NCBI GenBank assembly: GCA_030407085.1
Contig: CM059582.1
Coordinates: 140,819,501-140,883,500 of the forward strand
Direction: 5' to 3'
Length of the DNA: 64,000 nucleotides
Origin: Trichopria drosophilae
Taxonomy: Eukaryota > Arthropoda > Insecta > Hymenoptera > Diapriidae
In this document: in pieces, positions 45,761 to 56,549 of the stretch
How positions within the stretch are numbered: position 1 is the first letter of the stretch
Layout of the letters: each line of letters starts with the position of its first letter
Made by a program: the position numbers and the translations under genes
Notes under the pieces: model-generated
Databases searched by the model: none
What the model saw: the letters and a program-made list of their open reading frames with translations, nothing else
Told to the model about the DNA's origin: nothing

Positions 45761-46440
45761 GGTAGTACAGTTGTTTGATAGGGGTGTCTGACGTCAGCAC
45801 AATAGCATGCTGCACCAAATCGGTACATCCAATCGTTTGGTCGTTAGCCGGGATACATCGTTGTAATAACTTATTAAGTTGTTGTATTTCTTCTCCGGAC
45901 AACTCCGATGACCCTGTTGAAGTGGGAGCTGACTGGTTATCTACTTCCAAACTTGCTTCATTGACGGCGATACCCTGTGGAGAACCCTCCGAGAAAATCA
46001 AATTTTGCCGGAATTACAGCACTGCATCGAATGCTCTTAAAAAGTCAGCTCCGAGCAAACAAACCATGTCCAAATTCGGCATTATCTTGACCTGGATCTT
46101 TTTTTCCGTTCCACTCACGCAGAATGGAAGAATAACGAGCCCCGAAATAGGACTATCTGTTGCCCACCCGCTGCCATAATGTGTAGGCTAATTGTCCCTA
46201 CGGCCGTTACAATCGCTCCAGGATCAAATAAGGCCTTCAAATTAAATCCATGCACTTTCACATTCAGCCACCAGCGTGTTCTTTTGGCACCATATTGGAT
46301 GCTACACGAATCTCTTTTACTTTCGCTTTGGTATTCTCTTGTAGGTGTTCAGAGGTCATTGGTTTAAGCTTTGGATATGTAGTTACCTCCACTACTGACT
46401 CCTTCGCTCGTTTTCCACACACCTAGGACATGTCTTTTGG
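45723..46440 (-). pseudogene. Gypsy protease and linker, active site altered
   Basis: A minus frame near 46270-46180 reads WLNVKVHGFNLKALFDPGAI. The aspartic protease DS/TG is DPG here, a one-base change from DSG. LHIMAAGG follows. A linker frame (46001-45723) has LTSDTPIKQLYYPVSKKIEE, which normally leads into the RT. Frame breaks separate the pieces. Confidence 0.65.
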
Positions 46441-46655
46441 TAAAACGACGCAGCTTACAAGTCCAGCATTTCAAAAAAGATTCAGTCGTATTTTTCGGAC
46501 TACGTTTGCTTCCTGATGAACGTTTCTTATCCATTGCTGGAATTGTTTTTGACCTCGGTGATACTTGTTTGACCCGTATTGGTTTTTGACCTTTTCTTTC
46601 TCCACGGTGAAGGGCTCTGCGGTTTTTGCTGCCATTACCGTTTTTCGGTAGCCTG

Positions 46656-47345
46656 TTATGACTGCGCCTCTTTAATCTGTCGCATTTCTTCGCGCAATGC
46701 CGCCAACTCTTTTAGAATTAATGACGTATCATCAGATTTCGGCGACTGGGTCACTGCGATCTTCGGTACAATTTTCACATTTGGCTGAACTTCCTTTCTG
46801 GACCGATTATAGGCCACTTCCGGTATTAAAGAGCCCTCTTCTGGTAGCCGTTCCCTGTAAGAGCGCATTGCTTCTTCCGCGCTCCTTGCTTCGACTGCGG
46901 CTACCATGAAGTCTTCAAATGTTTTGATCTGACTCATCGGAATCCTCCATTGTAGGCCAGGCTTCATGTTCGTGTGTAAAAACATCATTCTTTGGCCCAT
47001 CGTCAACGGATCCAGGTACCAGTCCAGTATTGTCATCAGGCAACCGATGTAGCCTCTTACGGGCTCATCCAAGCCCTGAGTCCAAGAATTTGCTTCGGCG
47101 TATAATTTCTGCTTTTTCACCTGGCTAAAACCATAGCATTTTCTTGCAGATCTGTAAAAATCCTCCCATGACCTCCAGGAGTCCTTGGATATTCGGTACC
47201 ACCTTTTGGCCGAATCGGTGAGTAACTCAGGCAGAGCACAGAGCATTTCTTCATCTGTCAGATTAGCTGGCCCTCTGCATTCTTCAATGCGAGCCAGGAA
47301 TGACTCTGTTACGTACCGGTGGTACGTAGCATCTGTCCCACCCAC
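46656..47345 (-). pseudogene. Gypsy gag body
   Basis: A 229-codon open frame contains FLARIEECRG, LPELLTDSAKRWYRISKD, EDFYRSARKCYGF, GLDEPVRGYIGCLMTIL and MKPGLQWRIP, the capsid-type pattern of Ty3/Gypsy Gag. It ends in a charged helix (ELAALREEMRQIKEAQS). Downstream, CWTCKLRRFTKRHV at about 46465 is a decayed zinc knuckle. The 5' end enters an unassigned block, so the printed start is not a real initiator. Confidence 0.75.
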
Positions 47346-47930
47346 ATTGTATCATATAATTTAATAAATAAAATCTAATTCTTCAACGTGTGAATATGAA
47401 CGAGCTGCTCTATCCAACGGAAGTCGAAGTGCAGCCTCAGCATATTCACACGGCTGGAAAAGAAATGTGACGACGAGCTCTCGTTTCGAGACCGCATCGG
47501 AGAAATCAGTCTTCAGTCTAGAGTCAGAGAGCGACCTTTATAGTTAATCCGTCGCATTTTTATTCCTCCTTGCCCCACCGCTCGCACTGTTGCGTCCCAC
47601 TAGAAACTTAACAACTCTATGCGGCTCCCTTTGGCTCCTGAGAATGTAGTTCGCCATTGGCGCACAATTTTCCCTACATCTCTCGTAGCTTGATCCCATC
47701 TTGCTGACGAATTGAGCCTCCATTCCGATCCTACATTCGGATCCCTCTCCCCCAGAGATACCCACACCTTCTCTGTTGGGTTGGCTTGAATTCCTAAAAG
47801 GAAAATTCGTCGGGATCTGTCCTGTCTGACATCTTCTTGGAGTTTCAGTATATTGTGCCGTACCTTGTTAATTCGATTCATCGTAGTCAATCTAAAAGGT
47901 ATCTTGAAAATTGACTCTGGATTGTCTTAT
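47346..47930. other. Unassigned block inside Gypsy gag, possibly LTR-like
   Basis: It has a TATA-like ACTATAAAGG and an AATAAA-like motif on the minus strand, and a 96-codon frame (47890-47600) without known motifs. It could be a solo LTR inserted in gag or a divergent gag portion; the borders do not show a clear duplication. Confidence 0.25.
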
Positions 47931-48216
47931 CTATTGTCCAGCCATTAAATTAGGCTTCTCCCCTATTTGAGTACTCGAAAATGGCGTTGGTTCATTATTT
48001 TTGGGTGACTATTGCCTTTTGTAATTCTTTTATGTTCTGACTTTGTTGATGTTGGAACACTAACGCCCCTTCGAAGGCTGCGGCTGCCCTTCTGGACATA
48101 ACCGTATACAGGGTCATCGAAAAGTATCGGACCCCCCTAATATCTTCAGTTAGAATGCACTTAGGAGAAAATGTCCAATAGCAAATTTGTATGCTTTTAA
48201 GCGGGGAGTAAGATGA

Positions 48217-48266
48217 TGACCTTGACTTTGACCTTGACCATGTCCTTCAAGGTCATTTCAAGGTCA
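48217..48266. promoter_or_regulatory. Four TCAAGGTCA-type sites in left TIR
   Basis: TGACCTTGA at 48217 and 48229, then TCAAGGTCA at 48247 and 48258, form two inverted pairs. TCAAGGTCA is the monomer site of FTZ-F1/ERR-type nuclear receptors. The right TIR mirrors it (about 50494-50543). They may instead be transposase-binding sites. Confidence 0.5.
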
Positions 48267-48410
48267 ATCTTATTTTTTTAAATAGAACCCCCTATATTTT
48301 ATTGCATATTTTTATAGCTTATCTCGAGAGCTTTCCAAAACACTATAATAAAATATTTTTTTATTAAGTACTTTTTGAGTTATAAAGGTTTGAAGTTAAC
48401 AATTTGTTAA

Positions 48411-48505
48411 GTGGTGTGCGAGTCCGACCAGTTAAGGCAAGAGTGGTGTGCGAGTCCGACCAGTTAAGGCAAGAGTGGTGTGCGAATTCGACCAGTTAAG
48501 GCAAA
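48411..48505. repeat. Three tandem 32-bp units beside left TIR
   Basis: The unit containing GTGTGCGAGTCCGACCAG and TTAAGGCAAGA starts at 48411, 48443 and 48475. The third has two changes. It sits between the left TIR and the transposase 3' end and has no matching array at the other end. Confidence 0.85.
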
Positions 48506-48556
48506 TTTAATTCCAATTGGTTAGCTTGGGCAAAATATTTAATTGTACCAAACAAT

Positions 48557-49634
48557 TCACAACAAATGTTCAAATTGTTGCCCTTCAACAGCGTGGCAAT
48601 GTGCCAATCTGTTATAAACAGCCGAAACCGCATTCCGGTACGTTTCTGGCGGTATTAGTTCTATCTCTCGAGTTATTCTCCCTCTTAAATCATCTAAATC
48701 TTGAGGCTTGGTGGCATAAACTTTACTTTTCAAGTATCCCCACAAAAAAAAAGTCAAGTGGCATCAAGTCCGGAGACCGAGGTGGCCACTCAATATGATC
48801 CCTTCGCCCTATCCACCTGTCCTGAAAGACCTCATTCAAATATTGACGGACAATGACACCATAATGAGGTGGAGCTCCATCCTGTTTGAAATAAATTTCA
48901 TCCATATTTCCACCAGCTATGTCTCGAATAGCTGGAACAATTTGTTCGCGAAGCATGACTAGGTATACTTGTGCTGTCAAATTGCCTTCAATGAAGAAAG
49001 AGCCAACTGGTCTACCATTAAGAATACCAGCCCATACGTTAACTTTTTGTGGATATTGAGTATGATTGTCTCTTTTCCAGTGAGGATTAACGTCACTCCA
49101 GTATCTACAATTGTGTCTATTTACATTTCCAGTCAGTTCAAATGTTGCCTCATCAGAGAAAACAATATTATCAAGTAATAGAGGATCGTCGACAATCATC
49201 TCCATCATAAGATCACAAAATTCGATGCGTCTATCAAAATCGTCTTCGGACAACTCTTGGACCAAATGGAGTTTGTATGGATGCCATTTATTCAATTTCA
49301 GAATTTTACTGACAGATGCATGACCGATTTCATGTTCTTGTGCAACGCGATTGATGGAAATATGGGGATCTTCAACGAAAGACTGTAAAACATCTAATGC
49401 CTTATCATTATTTGTTGCTGTTTTAGGTCTACCAGATTTTGGGCGGCTTTTAACGCTACCAATGGCCTCGAAACGTTGAATAGTACGGATTACAGTACTT
49501 TTGGAGATCCTATTATTTTCATTCCGAAAATTTTCATTAAATAATCGCGTTACTGTTTTATACCCTCTTTCTTGATCTTCCCATCCTCGCATCATTAACA
49601 GTATTATTCGATCTCTTTCTGAAAGCTCCGCCAT
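48557..49634 (-). pseudogene. DD41D transposase, one homopolymer frameshift
   Basis: ATG at 49634 starts MAELSERDRIILLMMRGWED. Two helix-turn-helix segments follow (roughly residues 1-110; KSTVIRTIQRFEAIG, GRPKTATNN linker, HASVSKILKLNKW). Catalytic Asp residues are in NIVFSDEATFEL, FKQDGAPPHY and SPDLMPLDFF, with 41 residues between the second and third. An A run at 48744-48752 (T on the coding strand) shifts the frame; beyond it GYLKSKVYATKPQDLDDLR completes the C-terminus to 48557. Total about 358 codons, the usual size. If the indel is a sequencing error the gene is intact. The product would bind the TIRs and move the element by cut-and-paste into TA. Confidence 0.85.
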
Positions 49635-50653
49635 TCTTAATTAGAGCGAAGAAGAATTAATCAGGTAAGTGATAGGAAATTGTTCTAGATAATTAAGTAG
49701 AGAAAAATACTAATTATTAAGTGTTGGTCCAACTATCGCTTTGTTTATTTTAACCAGCACTAGCAAAAAGCTCGTTGAGCAACTGAAAATCTAATAGATC
49801 AATTAATAATATTTACGAAAAATTTCTGGGCTATTGGAAACAAAATGAAGATGTTTGGGATAATCAATTGAAGCGCAATGGTTTCTTTTGTTACAGAAAA
49901 AATTTTTGAGGCTGTTCGTTTTCGTCCACGAGGTGACTGCTGCTCGCTAAGAAGAAGACAGCACTGCATCAAAGTTTCAAATCAGTGATCCGTATTGTTT
50001 GCTCAAGAGCTCGTACATTGGTGCCTGCGAGAGTGAGAGAATAAAGATTGGCCAACGCTTTCGGTCAGATTCCCGCTAACGCCTTCGGAAATCACGCATT
50101 CGAGCAGCTTCACGCGATTACGTTCGGGCAGTTTTTCGCCAGAGCCTATTAGCATAATTGCTTGAAGCCGTACAATACTTTGCTATTGGACATTTTTCCA
50201 AAATGCATTCTTACTGAAAATATTAGGGGGATCCGATTAATGTATTTTCTTTAAACCAATTAATTGGTCTCATTATTCCGCGCACAAAAGTATTAAGGTT
50301 ATGATTACTGAAAACTAAATAATATTTTACAAGATATTCGACATTTTGTGTCAAAAAATTGTTAACTTCAAACCTTTATAACTCAAAAAGTACTTAATAA
50401 AAAAATATTTTATTATAGTGTTTTGGAAAGCTCTCGAGATAAGCTATAAGAATATGCAATAAAATGTAGGAGCTCTATTTGAAAAAATAAGATTGACCTT
50501 GAAATGACCTTGAAGGACATGGTCAAGGTCAAAGTCAAGGTCATCATCTTACTCTCCGCTTGAAACCATACAACTTTGCTATTGGACATTTTCTCCTAAG
50601 TGCATTCTAAATGAAGATATTAGGGGCGTCCGATACTTTTCGATGACCCTGTA

Positions 50654-52140
50654 TATCCCACTTGGCAGAACATAGGTTATTAGGTCATTTCCTGATATTG
50701 GTGGTTGATCATCTGTAGGTGGTTTTATCGACTCATTTGTTTTCGTTTGGCCTTGATCGTTTGATTGGCCATAGCCTGTTGTGGGATTTTCTAAAGCAGT
50801 TTTGGATGCATTAGTTCCTATTATCACTCTAGCATTTATTGGGACTTCTTCTACTGACCGGTTCACTTTCCCCCAGAGGGGAAGGACACGCGGGCCTCTT
50901 CTATTAGTCGATAGAAGTGTCGAGCCTGCTCCTCCCTCGGGAAGCTTGTCTTTCCTAAGACAGCTCGAGACAACCTCAGGGAGTCTGCTGAATGGTGTTG
51001 CGCAACCCACCACACCGGACGGTAGGCTACGGGCACGTGGACCGCCCCGAGGGACCCGAGACAAGTGGTTTCGGCTGCGAACCGCGCAAGCGGGATCCAG
51101 TTGAGCCGAGCTGCAGAAGAACCTGGGTAGGAGGTCTGACGCCGCAACATTTAAGCATGGGCCTCTGACATGGTAGAGGTCCGTGGAGAGCGCATTGCGC
51201 CTTTAGAGACGTGAGTGGCGACTCGCCTTCTTAGCGGGCGCACAGTTCAGGATGCAGGGGAGGGCGTCGACCCTTCGGGAATTGGTGACCTCGCATTCCA
51301 ACGAGCTGCGCGACCAATCCCATGTAGGCAAGTACTCAACTGGTAGAGGGCTGATGTTTGAATTATGGCCAGTCCTCGCAATGTCTCACCAGGTCATATT
51401 AAATGGTACACGCGGGGCTGTTCCAAGCGGGGAATCCTTCGGTTGAACCTCTCAGCCATTGGTGTTGCACTCGCGCGGGTAGTGGTTTTAAAAGCCTACA
51501 AGCTGGGCTAGGAGCATTGTTAGGACTGGAAGGACTCTCCCCGGGTCTGAAAGGCCACGCTTGCTCCGATGTGTGAGTTGCAATGCAACTCGGGTGCGAC
51601 CCTGCAGAGTGTCGTAGGGATTAGAAAGGTCCCCTCCCCACCGAGGAGCTCGAGAAGTCTTGCCGCTTTGAGATAGATTGGTAGAGACTACCGGAAGATG
51701 GGGCCTCGCGTTGGTCGGGACGTATCCCGGCTCTGCGCCGTGGGGTCTGAGCCTTAGAGCCTTCTGACTGGTAAGGCTCGGTCAACAAATACGAGGTTAC
51801 TGGATGACCGGTTCACTTCTTCTTCCAGTAGTGAATGTTTATCTGCTTCCAATAATGGGATAGTTTTTTCTGGAAAAGTGGCTAACAGTTAATTACGATA
51901 CACCCTGGTTTCTTCTTCATTTTCTTTTTCCACTTCTTGAAAATCGGATTGGGTGTAATCCCCCCATCATCCGTCGGTAAAGTCGATCGACCCGAGTCAG
52001 CCTCCTACCGGCCGTTTGAAGGTGAAGCTATTTTAAAGCTATTGTGAGCTCATTCTCTTTAAGTTGGAATGCCCATTCTTCAACTGGCAACTTTGAAGTT
52101 CCTCTTCCAGAGTCTTATCTTCGTGACTGTGTTGCGACAT
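50654..52140 (-). pseudogene. Gypsy gag N-terminus, split
   Basis: ATG at 52140 reads MSQHSHEDKTLEEELQS; a shifted frame then gives EWAFQLKENELTIALK. After further breaks and the 936-bp insertion, 50854-50654 reads SVEEVPINARVIIGTNASK, then PPTDDQPPISGNDLITYVLP. The low-complexity, acidic N-terminus suits a Gag leader. It is assigned to the 45-52 kb Gypsy by collinearity. Confidence 0.5.
50869..51804. mobile_element. 936-bp insertion with 14-bp TSD, type unknown
   Basis: TGACCGGTTCACTT flanks both sides (50855-50868, 51805-51818). The insert is GC-rich with no convincing ORF and no TIR or poly(A). A long duplication without TIRs points to LINE-type retroposition: a 5'-truncated LINE UTR, a SINE or a retroposed RNA. 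Confidence 0.65.
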
Positions 52141-52700
52141 TTTACCGTGCCAAAAGTTATTTAATATTTTATTTACCAAACCGATAGAACGACAGCGAAA
52201 TAATTAAAAAAAAAATGTCACTTTGTTCCCGTGTGGCCTACAGATACGTCACGTGATGCAGGCACAACGAGTCTATTATTCTCGGTCCGAAATAATTTCT
52301 CTTATGATTCGTACTAAAATCGCGAACGTATTTTCAATTACGTTAGCTGGTATTATTTTTCCACGCCCCAGTATTTGAAGTGAATTAAAGAAAACAAAAA
52401 TAATCGTCACTCAAATTCTTAAGGCCTCTTCTGGCCAAATCACTTGCCTTATCTTCTTTCTTGATTTTGAAATACAATTATATCGCGAAATATTTCAATG
52501 TAATAATTTTATTTTGTACAATGAATTCGTCAGAAAGATAGAGAGTAATTCCAATCGAATAAAACGTTAAATAAACCAAACGAAAGAAAATCAGTTCATT
52601 CTTATATTTTAGTATGGTTATCTTTCTTACATTTACTATAAGATTACTTTAAAAAAAATTTTAAATCAAAACAAAGGAGATATATCATCTGATCAAAATT
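52141..52700. other. Spacer upstream of Gypsy gag
   Basis: No gene recognised. It may hold the Gypsy 5' leader and LTR, but no border motif is convincing. Confidence 0.3.
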
Positions 52701-52719
52701 CTTCTAAAAAATGTTTAAT

Positions 52720-53010
52720 AAGGGCAACCAAGTTTTTGACAAGTTAATTGGAAGGATGCTTGGAATAAGAGCCTATGAAAATATTAGCGATATTATTAAA
52801 CTTAAATAAGTAAGATATAATGGAATAATATTTTTATTAAATCATATTTTTATGAAAGAAATGTTTAAGATTAAAATGTTTTAATTTTTTTGAATTTTGA
52901 TTACTTTTTAAAAAGATTTGGTGTAGTTCATAATGTACAGAAAGTTTGTCTTCCTAATTTTTGTATGCATTATTAGACAATGGTTTATTTCGATAGAAAG
53001 AACTTGGCGA
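52720..53010 (+). repeat. Repeat shared with 44440-44720 (Penelope-associated)
   Basis: Plus-strand copy of the block upstream of the second Penelope lineage. A short frame reads GNQVFDKLIGRMLGIRAYEN; the equivalent frame exists in the other copy. No GIY-YIG region follows, so this is a fragment. Confidence 0.55.
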
Positions 53011-53212
53011 GTTTCTTTACATAAGGTGTTTTTTGGGAGATTTCACAACATTTTGCGAATATAGAGTTAGCACAAATATACAATTTGTTATATAGTCATT
53101 TTAGATATTTAAAATTCTTCTATGCATAATATAAATAATAATTTAAAATTAGAGTTGATTTGGTCACACAGGCCGAAAACCTGAGTGCTTGGGTAGTGCC
53201 TTTGCACTCCTC

Positions 53213-54190
53213 CTATGACCTCCTTCCATGTGGCACGGCGCATAGCCATCCAGACCGCGGCCATGGTCGCAGCCTCCATGGAGGTGATATCCTGCCTTGC
53301 AGTGCAGGTTTTCCCGTCCCTTCCACTCTATGTCGAGTGGAGGCATGGCATGCACAGAGAATGTGTTCGGCGGTTTCTATCGCCCCTCCACAATACCTAC
53401 AGGCCGTCGAGTCTGCCAGTCCTATTTTGTGGAGATGTCCCCTGAGATCACCGTGCCCAATGATAATTGCCACCAAATCTTTGGCCGCCGATCTTTTGGC
53501 ACTCAGGAATACTGGTTTTCATCTGCAGGGCCAGCTGTCGCCAATAAAAAGTTTGGCTTGCCTGCATCCCGGTGTGGACCTCCTTGTGGTCATCCGGAGT
53601 CAACGTAGCGAAGTATCACCCTTCGCCACTCGCAGACTACGATTCGCCAGCATGTGGTCCACCCAGTACGCGATTGGTTCCGGTGTGTCGTGCGCCCTGA
53701 GGGCTCTCCTTATCACTCCTCGTGCGGTGTGATTGAAGGCCCCCTCAATGACCAGCAGAGCGCCCACTGCGAAGCCCTTGTTCTCCAGCTGGGTCTCAAT
53801 CAGTAAGACAGCCTGATGCAGTGCTGTCTCAGTAGAGCGACCCGTTATGTAGGCATGTTGGCTCCCGTGCAGTGGGCATCGGGCTAGGACCGTCTCCCTC
53901 ATGTACCTATCCACGAGTCTTTCTACTAACTTTAGTATGAACGACGTTAGACTGATTGGTCTAAAGTCCTTGGGCGATTCATAACTGCATCTCCCTACTT
54001 TAGGTAGGAAAACCACCTTGACACCCTGCCATGCACTTGGCACATGGCCAGGATGAGACTAACTGAAGTTAGTCTCATGAGGGGTCCTATGATCATATCG
54101 CCAGCACTTTGAAGAAGAGCTGGATAAATTCCGTCTCGCCCCGGTGACTTATACGGACTAAAGGAGTGTACGGCCCATCTCATCCTCACG
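53213..54190 (-). pseudogene. I/LOA-like RT half joined to Cys/His C-terminus
   Basis: 54189-53995 has FSPYKSPGRDGIYPALLQS. 54043-53600 has GVKVVFLPKVG, FRPISLTSFILKLVERLVDR, HAYITGRSTETALHQ and ALLVIEGAFN, the LOA/I-type motif A region (the expected catalytic DIEGAF Asp reads V). 53476-53213 has CRYCGGAIETAEHILCAC. The direct joining shows an internal deletion of roughly half the RT. Confidence 0.75.
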
Positions 54191-55141
54191 GGGCACAGTG
54201 GATCGAACTAAAGTATAAGCCCGAACACAGCGTAAAAAATGAAAGTGTGAGAAATTATGTAAAAGTATGTATAGTTCAGATGATTATTAGCTAATCTATC
54301 TATATATGTGACTTATATTGCTAAAATATTCGATTATAATTACTTAGAGTAGTTCAAAGTAGTGGTTGAGTACAAGGTTGAAAAAAATGTTCTTAAATAT
54401 TCAAAACTTATAATTATACTTATGAGTAAACACATAATAGATGAGAAAAATAAGGTCTTCATGTTTCATTAAGTATTTCGAAAGGTACTAAAACCACCTA
54501 CAGATTATAAAAATGAGCTCTAGATTTTGAGTTATTGAGTTATTAAGATTACAGTTCACGAAAATAAAGATAATGACATTTTAAACATGATTTTAAAAAT
54601 TGCCTCGCATTGCCGCGCAAATGTACGCATTGCATTTCCTTTGGGACATCATTAAGTGATAATCTACATTAATTTCAACTGCTAATAATTGCAAGTATCA
54701 TAAAAAAATAACATTTTAGTTCGCTATCTTGAATTCGCCATATTGAATTCTCAAAATTCTGTGAGGCCAGATTTGTAATCAGCGATTACGAAAACACCCC
54801 GGGTACCCAGTTTCACCTTAAGAGACTTGATTTTACTTTTTTCGGCCATCTTGAATCCGCCATTTTGAATTCTTAAATTTTGAGGTAATTAGCGAACTCG
54901 AAAACATAGAAATTAATATTTGCGCTTAAAAACATGCTTGGTGTGACTCATAAAAGTCGTTTTAAGACCCACGTCCGGCTTCCCCTATCTCTCGATCCAC
55001 TGTGCGGGGGGGGGGGCGATTTTCCGAGCGATTCGACGTCCAAGGTCTCTGCGGGCCTTGGACATCCCACCTCCCGTGCCGGGAACGGCTCGGTTCAGGT
55101 CGTCGTCTCCCCCCTTCCCACTCCCAGACCTATAAAAGCCC

Positions 55142-55344
55142 CCCAACGGGTACGAAGAACCCAAATGTTTCTAAAACGTTTTTAGAATGTTCCAGAAACG
55201 TTCCTAAAACGTTTTATGTCTGCAACATGGAGGAAACGTTTATAAAACGTTCTGTAAAAGTTGGAGACTTAAAGCGTTTTAGGAACGTTTCTGGAACATT
55301 GTAAAAACGTTTTAGAAACATTTGGGTTCTTCGTGCCTGTTGGG
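55142..55344. mobile_element. MITE built of AAACGTT-type palindromes
   Basis: Arms of about 80 bp (from 55142 and from 55344) are inverted copies starting CCAAC-GG-ACGAAGAACCC and rich in AAAACGTTTT, GGAACGTTTC and related self-complementary words. The ~38-bp centre has no gene. It abuts the LINE endonuclease fragment. A decayed relative lies at 57236-57310. Confidence 0.75.
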
Positions 55345-56520
55345 CCGGAAAGTGGGCTCGGATCAGGCAGTCCAGTATCTCCGCGTCTGTCGTCGTACTG
55401 GTGCCATCTGGTAGTTTTAATACTCCCATGATTGCAGCCGGGTCCTTCGCCAGAACCTTTCCAGGCCTGGCTGCTGGCGGTCCCTTCTCGACCTTCGAGC
55501 AGAAGGACTCCCAGCTGTCCTTCTTGGCTTTCCTGACTGCATCTCTGAAGTCATCTCTTGCTATAGTATAGGTGTCCCAGGCTTGGGGATAATTCCTCTT
55601 CCTGGCTAATCTGAAAAGCTTTTTAGCGTTAACCTTCATAGCCTCAAAGCTGCGGTTCCAGCAGGTGAGCCTCCTGTCCCTGACAGGGGTTTCCTGGTAG
55701 TTTCGCCCGAAGGCGTATTTGATGCCTGCACTGAACGCCTTGGCTGCTTCCTCTAGTGCCAGAGGATTCTTGATCTTATCTCTTGGCACATCCTCGAGGG
55801 TTACACATAGGTCTCTTTTGAAACCATCCCAGTCTGTACGTCTGGGGTTCCTAATAGATTTCATATTGTCGACCACATCAGCCGCCAGATGAAATGCAAT
55901 CGTCACTTGATCCGACAGTGACGGACCGTCTTTAACCCTCCAATCTTTGATCCTATGAAGGAGGCTACTGCTACAGAGTGTGAGGTCCAGGACTTCAGCT
56001 CTGATAGCGCTGCGAAAGGTTGGGGTGCTGCCGGTGTTGCGGATATCCAGGTCGGCGGTGACCAGATATTCCAGCAGCGCCTGTCCTCTTTCGTTAATGT
56101 CGATACTGCCCCATATCTGATGGCGTGAATTAGCGTCACAGCCTATCAGTAGGGGGAGCCCCTTCTGCCTGCAATGATCCACCAGTTTCCTTACTTCCCT
56201 TGGGGGATTAACTGGCTCATCATATGAGAAGTAAGCTGAGGCCACTGCTATTTTACCAACTCATTTGTGCTAATCGTTATAACCATTAGGGCTTCGTTAC
56301 TCAGATCCATTAATGGAACTGCGTTGAGTCCCTTGGTGAGAATACAGGCCCTGGGTTTGACCGCCCCTGTTTTGCTAAAACAGTGGAAAGTCCCCAGCCC
56401 TCTAATGGTATTTTTGACAATCCAAGGTTCTTGGATTAGCGCTATGCCTGTGTGCGTCACAGCCATGCTCCTCTGTAAAAAGGCGGAGGCGCCCGGCGGG
56501 TAAGGCACGGTCATTAAATC
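55345..56520 (-). pseudogene. I/LOA-like LINE endonuclease
   Basis: 56520-56248 has AFLQRSMAVTHTGIALIQEP (Glu of the EP motif). One frame change later, 56245-55345 has LLIGCDANSRHQIWGS, STPTFRSAIRAEVLDLTLCS and SLSDQVTIAF, where the usual SDH histidine is Gln. A linker follows to AHFPA. The fold is an APE-type endonuclease; the His change and frameshift argue against activity. Confidence 0.75.
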
Positions 56521-56549
56521 ACGAGATGAAGAATATTCTTTACACCAAG

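Larger units (their letters stand above)
48109..50651 (-). mobile_element. DD41D Tc1/mariner-superfamily transposon, nearly intact
   Basis: The terminal inverted repeats are about 297 bp (48109-48405 and 50356-50651), start CAGGGTCATCGAAAAG, differ at few positions, and are flanked by TA (48107-48108, 50652-50653). The transposase lies on the minus strand. Each TIR carries four TCAAGGTCA-type sites. It is inserted in the gag of a Gypsy element: PSGI on one side and YVMSRRAAAAFEG on the other read on across it. High TIR identity indicates recent activity. Confidence 0.9.
45184..52140 (-). mobile_element. Ty3/Gypsy element split by nested insertions
   Basis: Minus-strand order: gag start at 52140, a gag segment broken by a 936-bp insertion (50869-51804), a segment at 50854-50654, a DD41D transposon (48109-50651), a segment at 48106-47950, an unassigned block (47350-47930), gag body 47345-46656, knuckle ~46500, protease ~46230, RT 45760-45184. 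The RT breaks off after YLDD, so RNase H and integrase are missing. Collinearity across the insertions supports one original element. Confidence 0.7.
53160..56520 (-). mobile_element. I/LOA-like LINE, internally deleted and interrupted
   Basis: Collinear minus-strand pieces: endonuclease (56520-55345), RT N-terminal half (54190-53600) and C-terminal Cys/His region (53476-53213). The RT palm with the YADD motif, thumb and any RNase H are missing between VAKGDTSLR and the C-terminal segment. A MITE (55142-55344) abuts the end of the endonuclease segment. 54200-55140 holds CCATATTG-family repeat units and a GC-rich TATA-bearing block. Confidence 0.7.

Noticed and set aside
48411..48505. Short regular repeats reminiscent of a CRISPR array
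   Set aside because: The three units are contiguous without spacers, in a eukaryotic transposon.
50579..51150. Long GC-rich frames as a host protein
   Set aside because: They cross the edges of the DD41D TIR and the 936-bp insertion, so they are chimeric frames.
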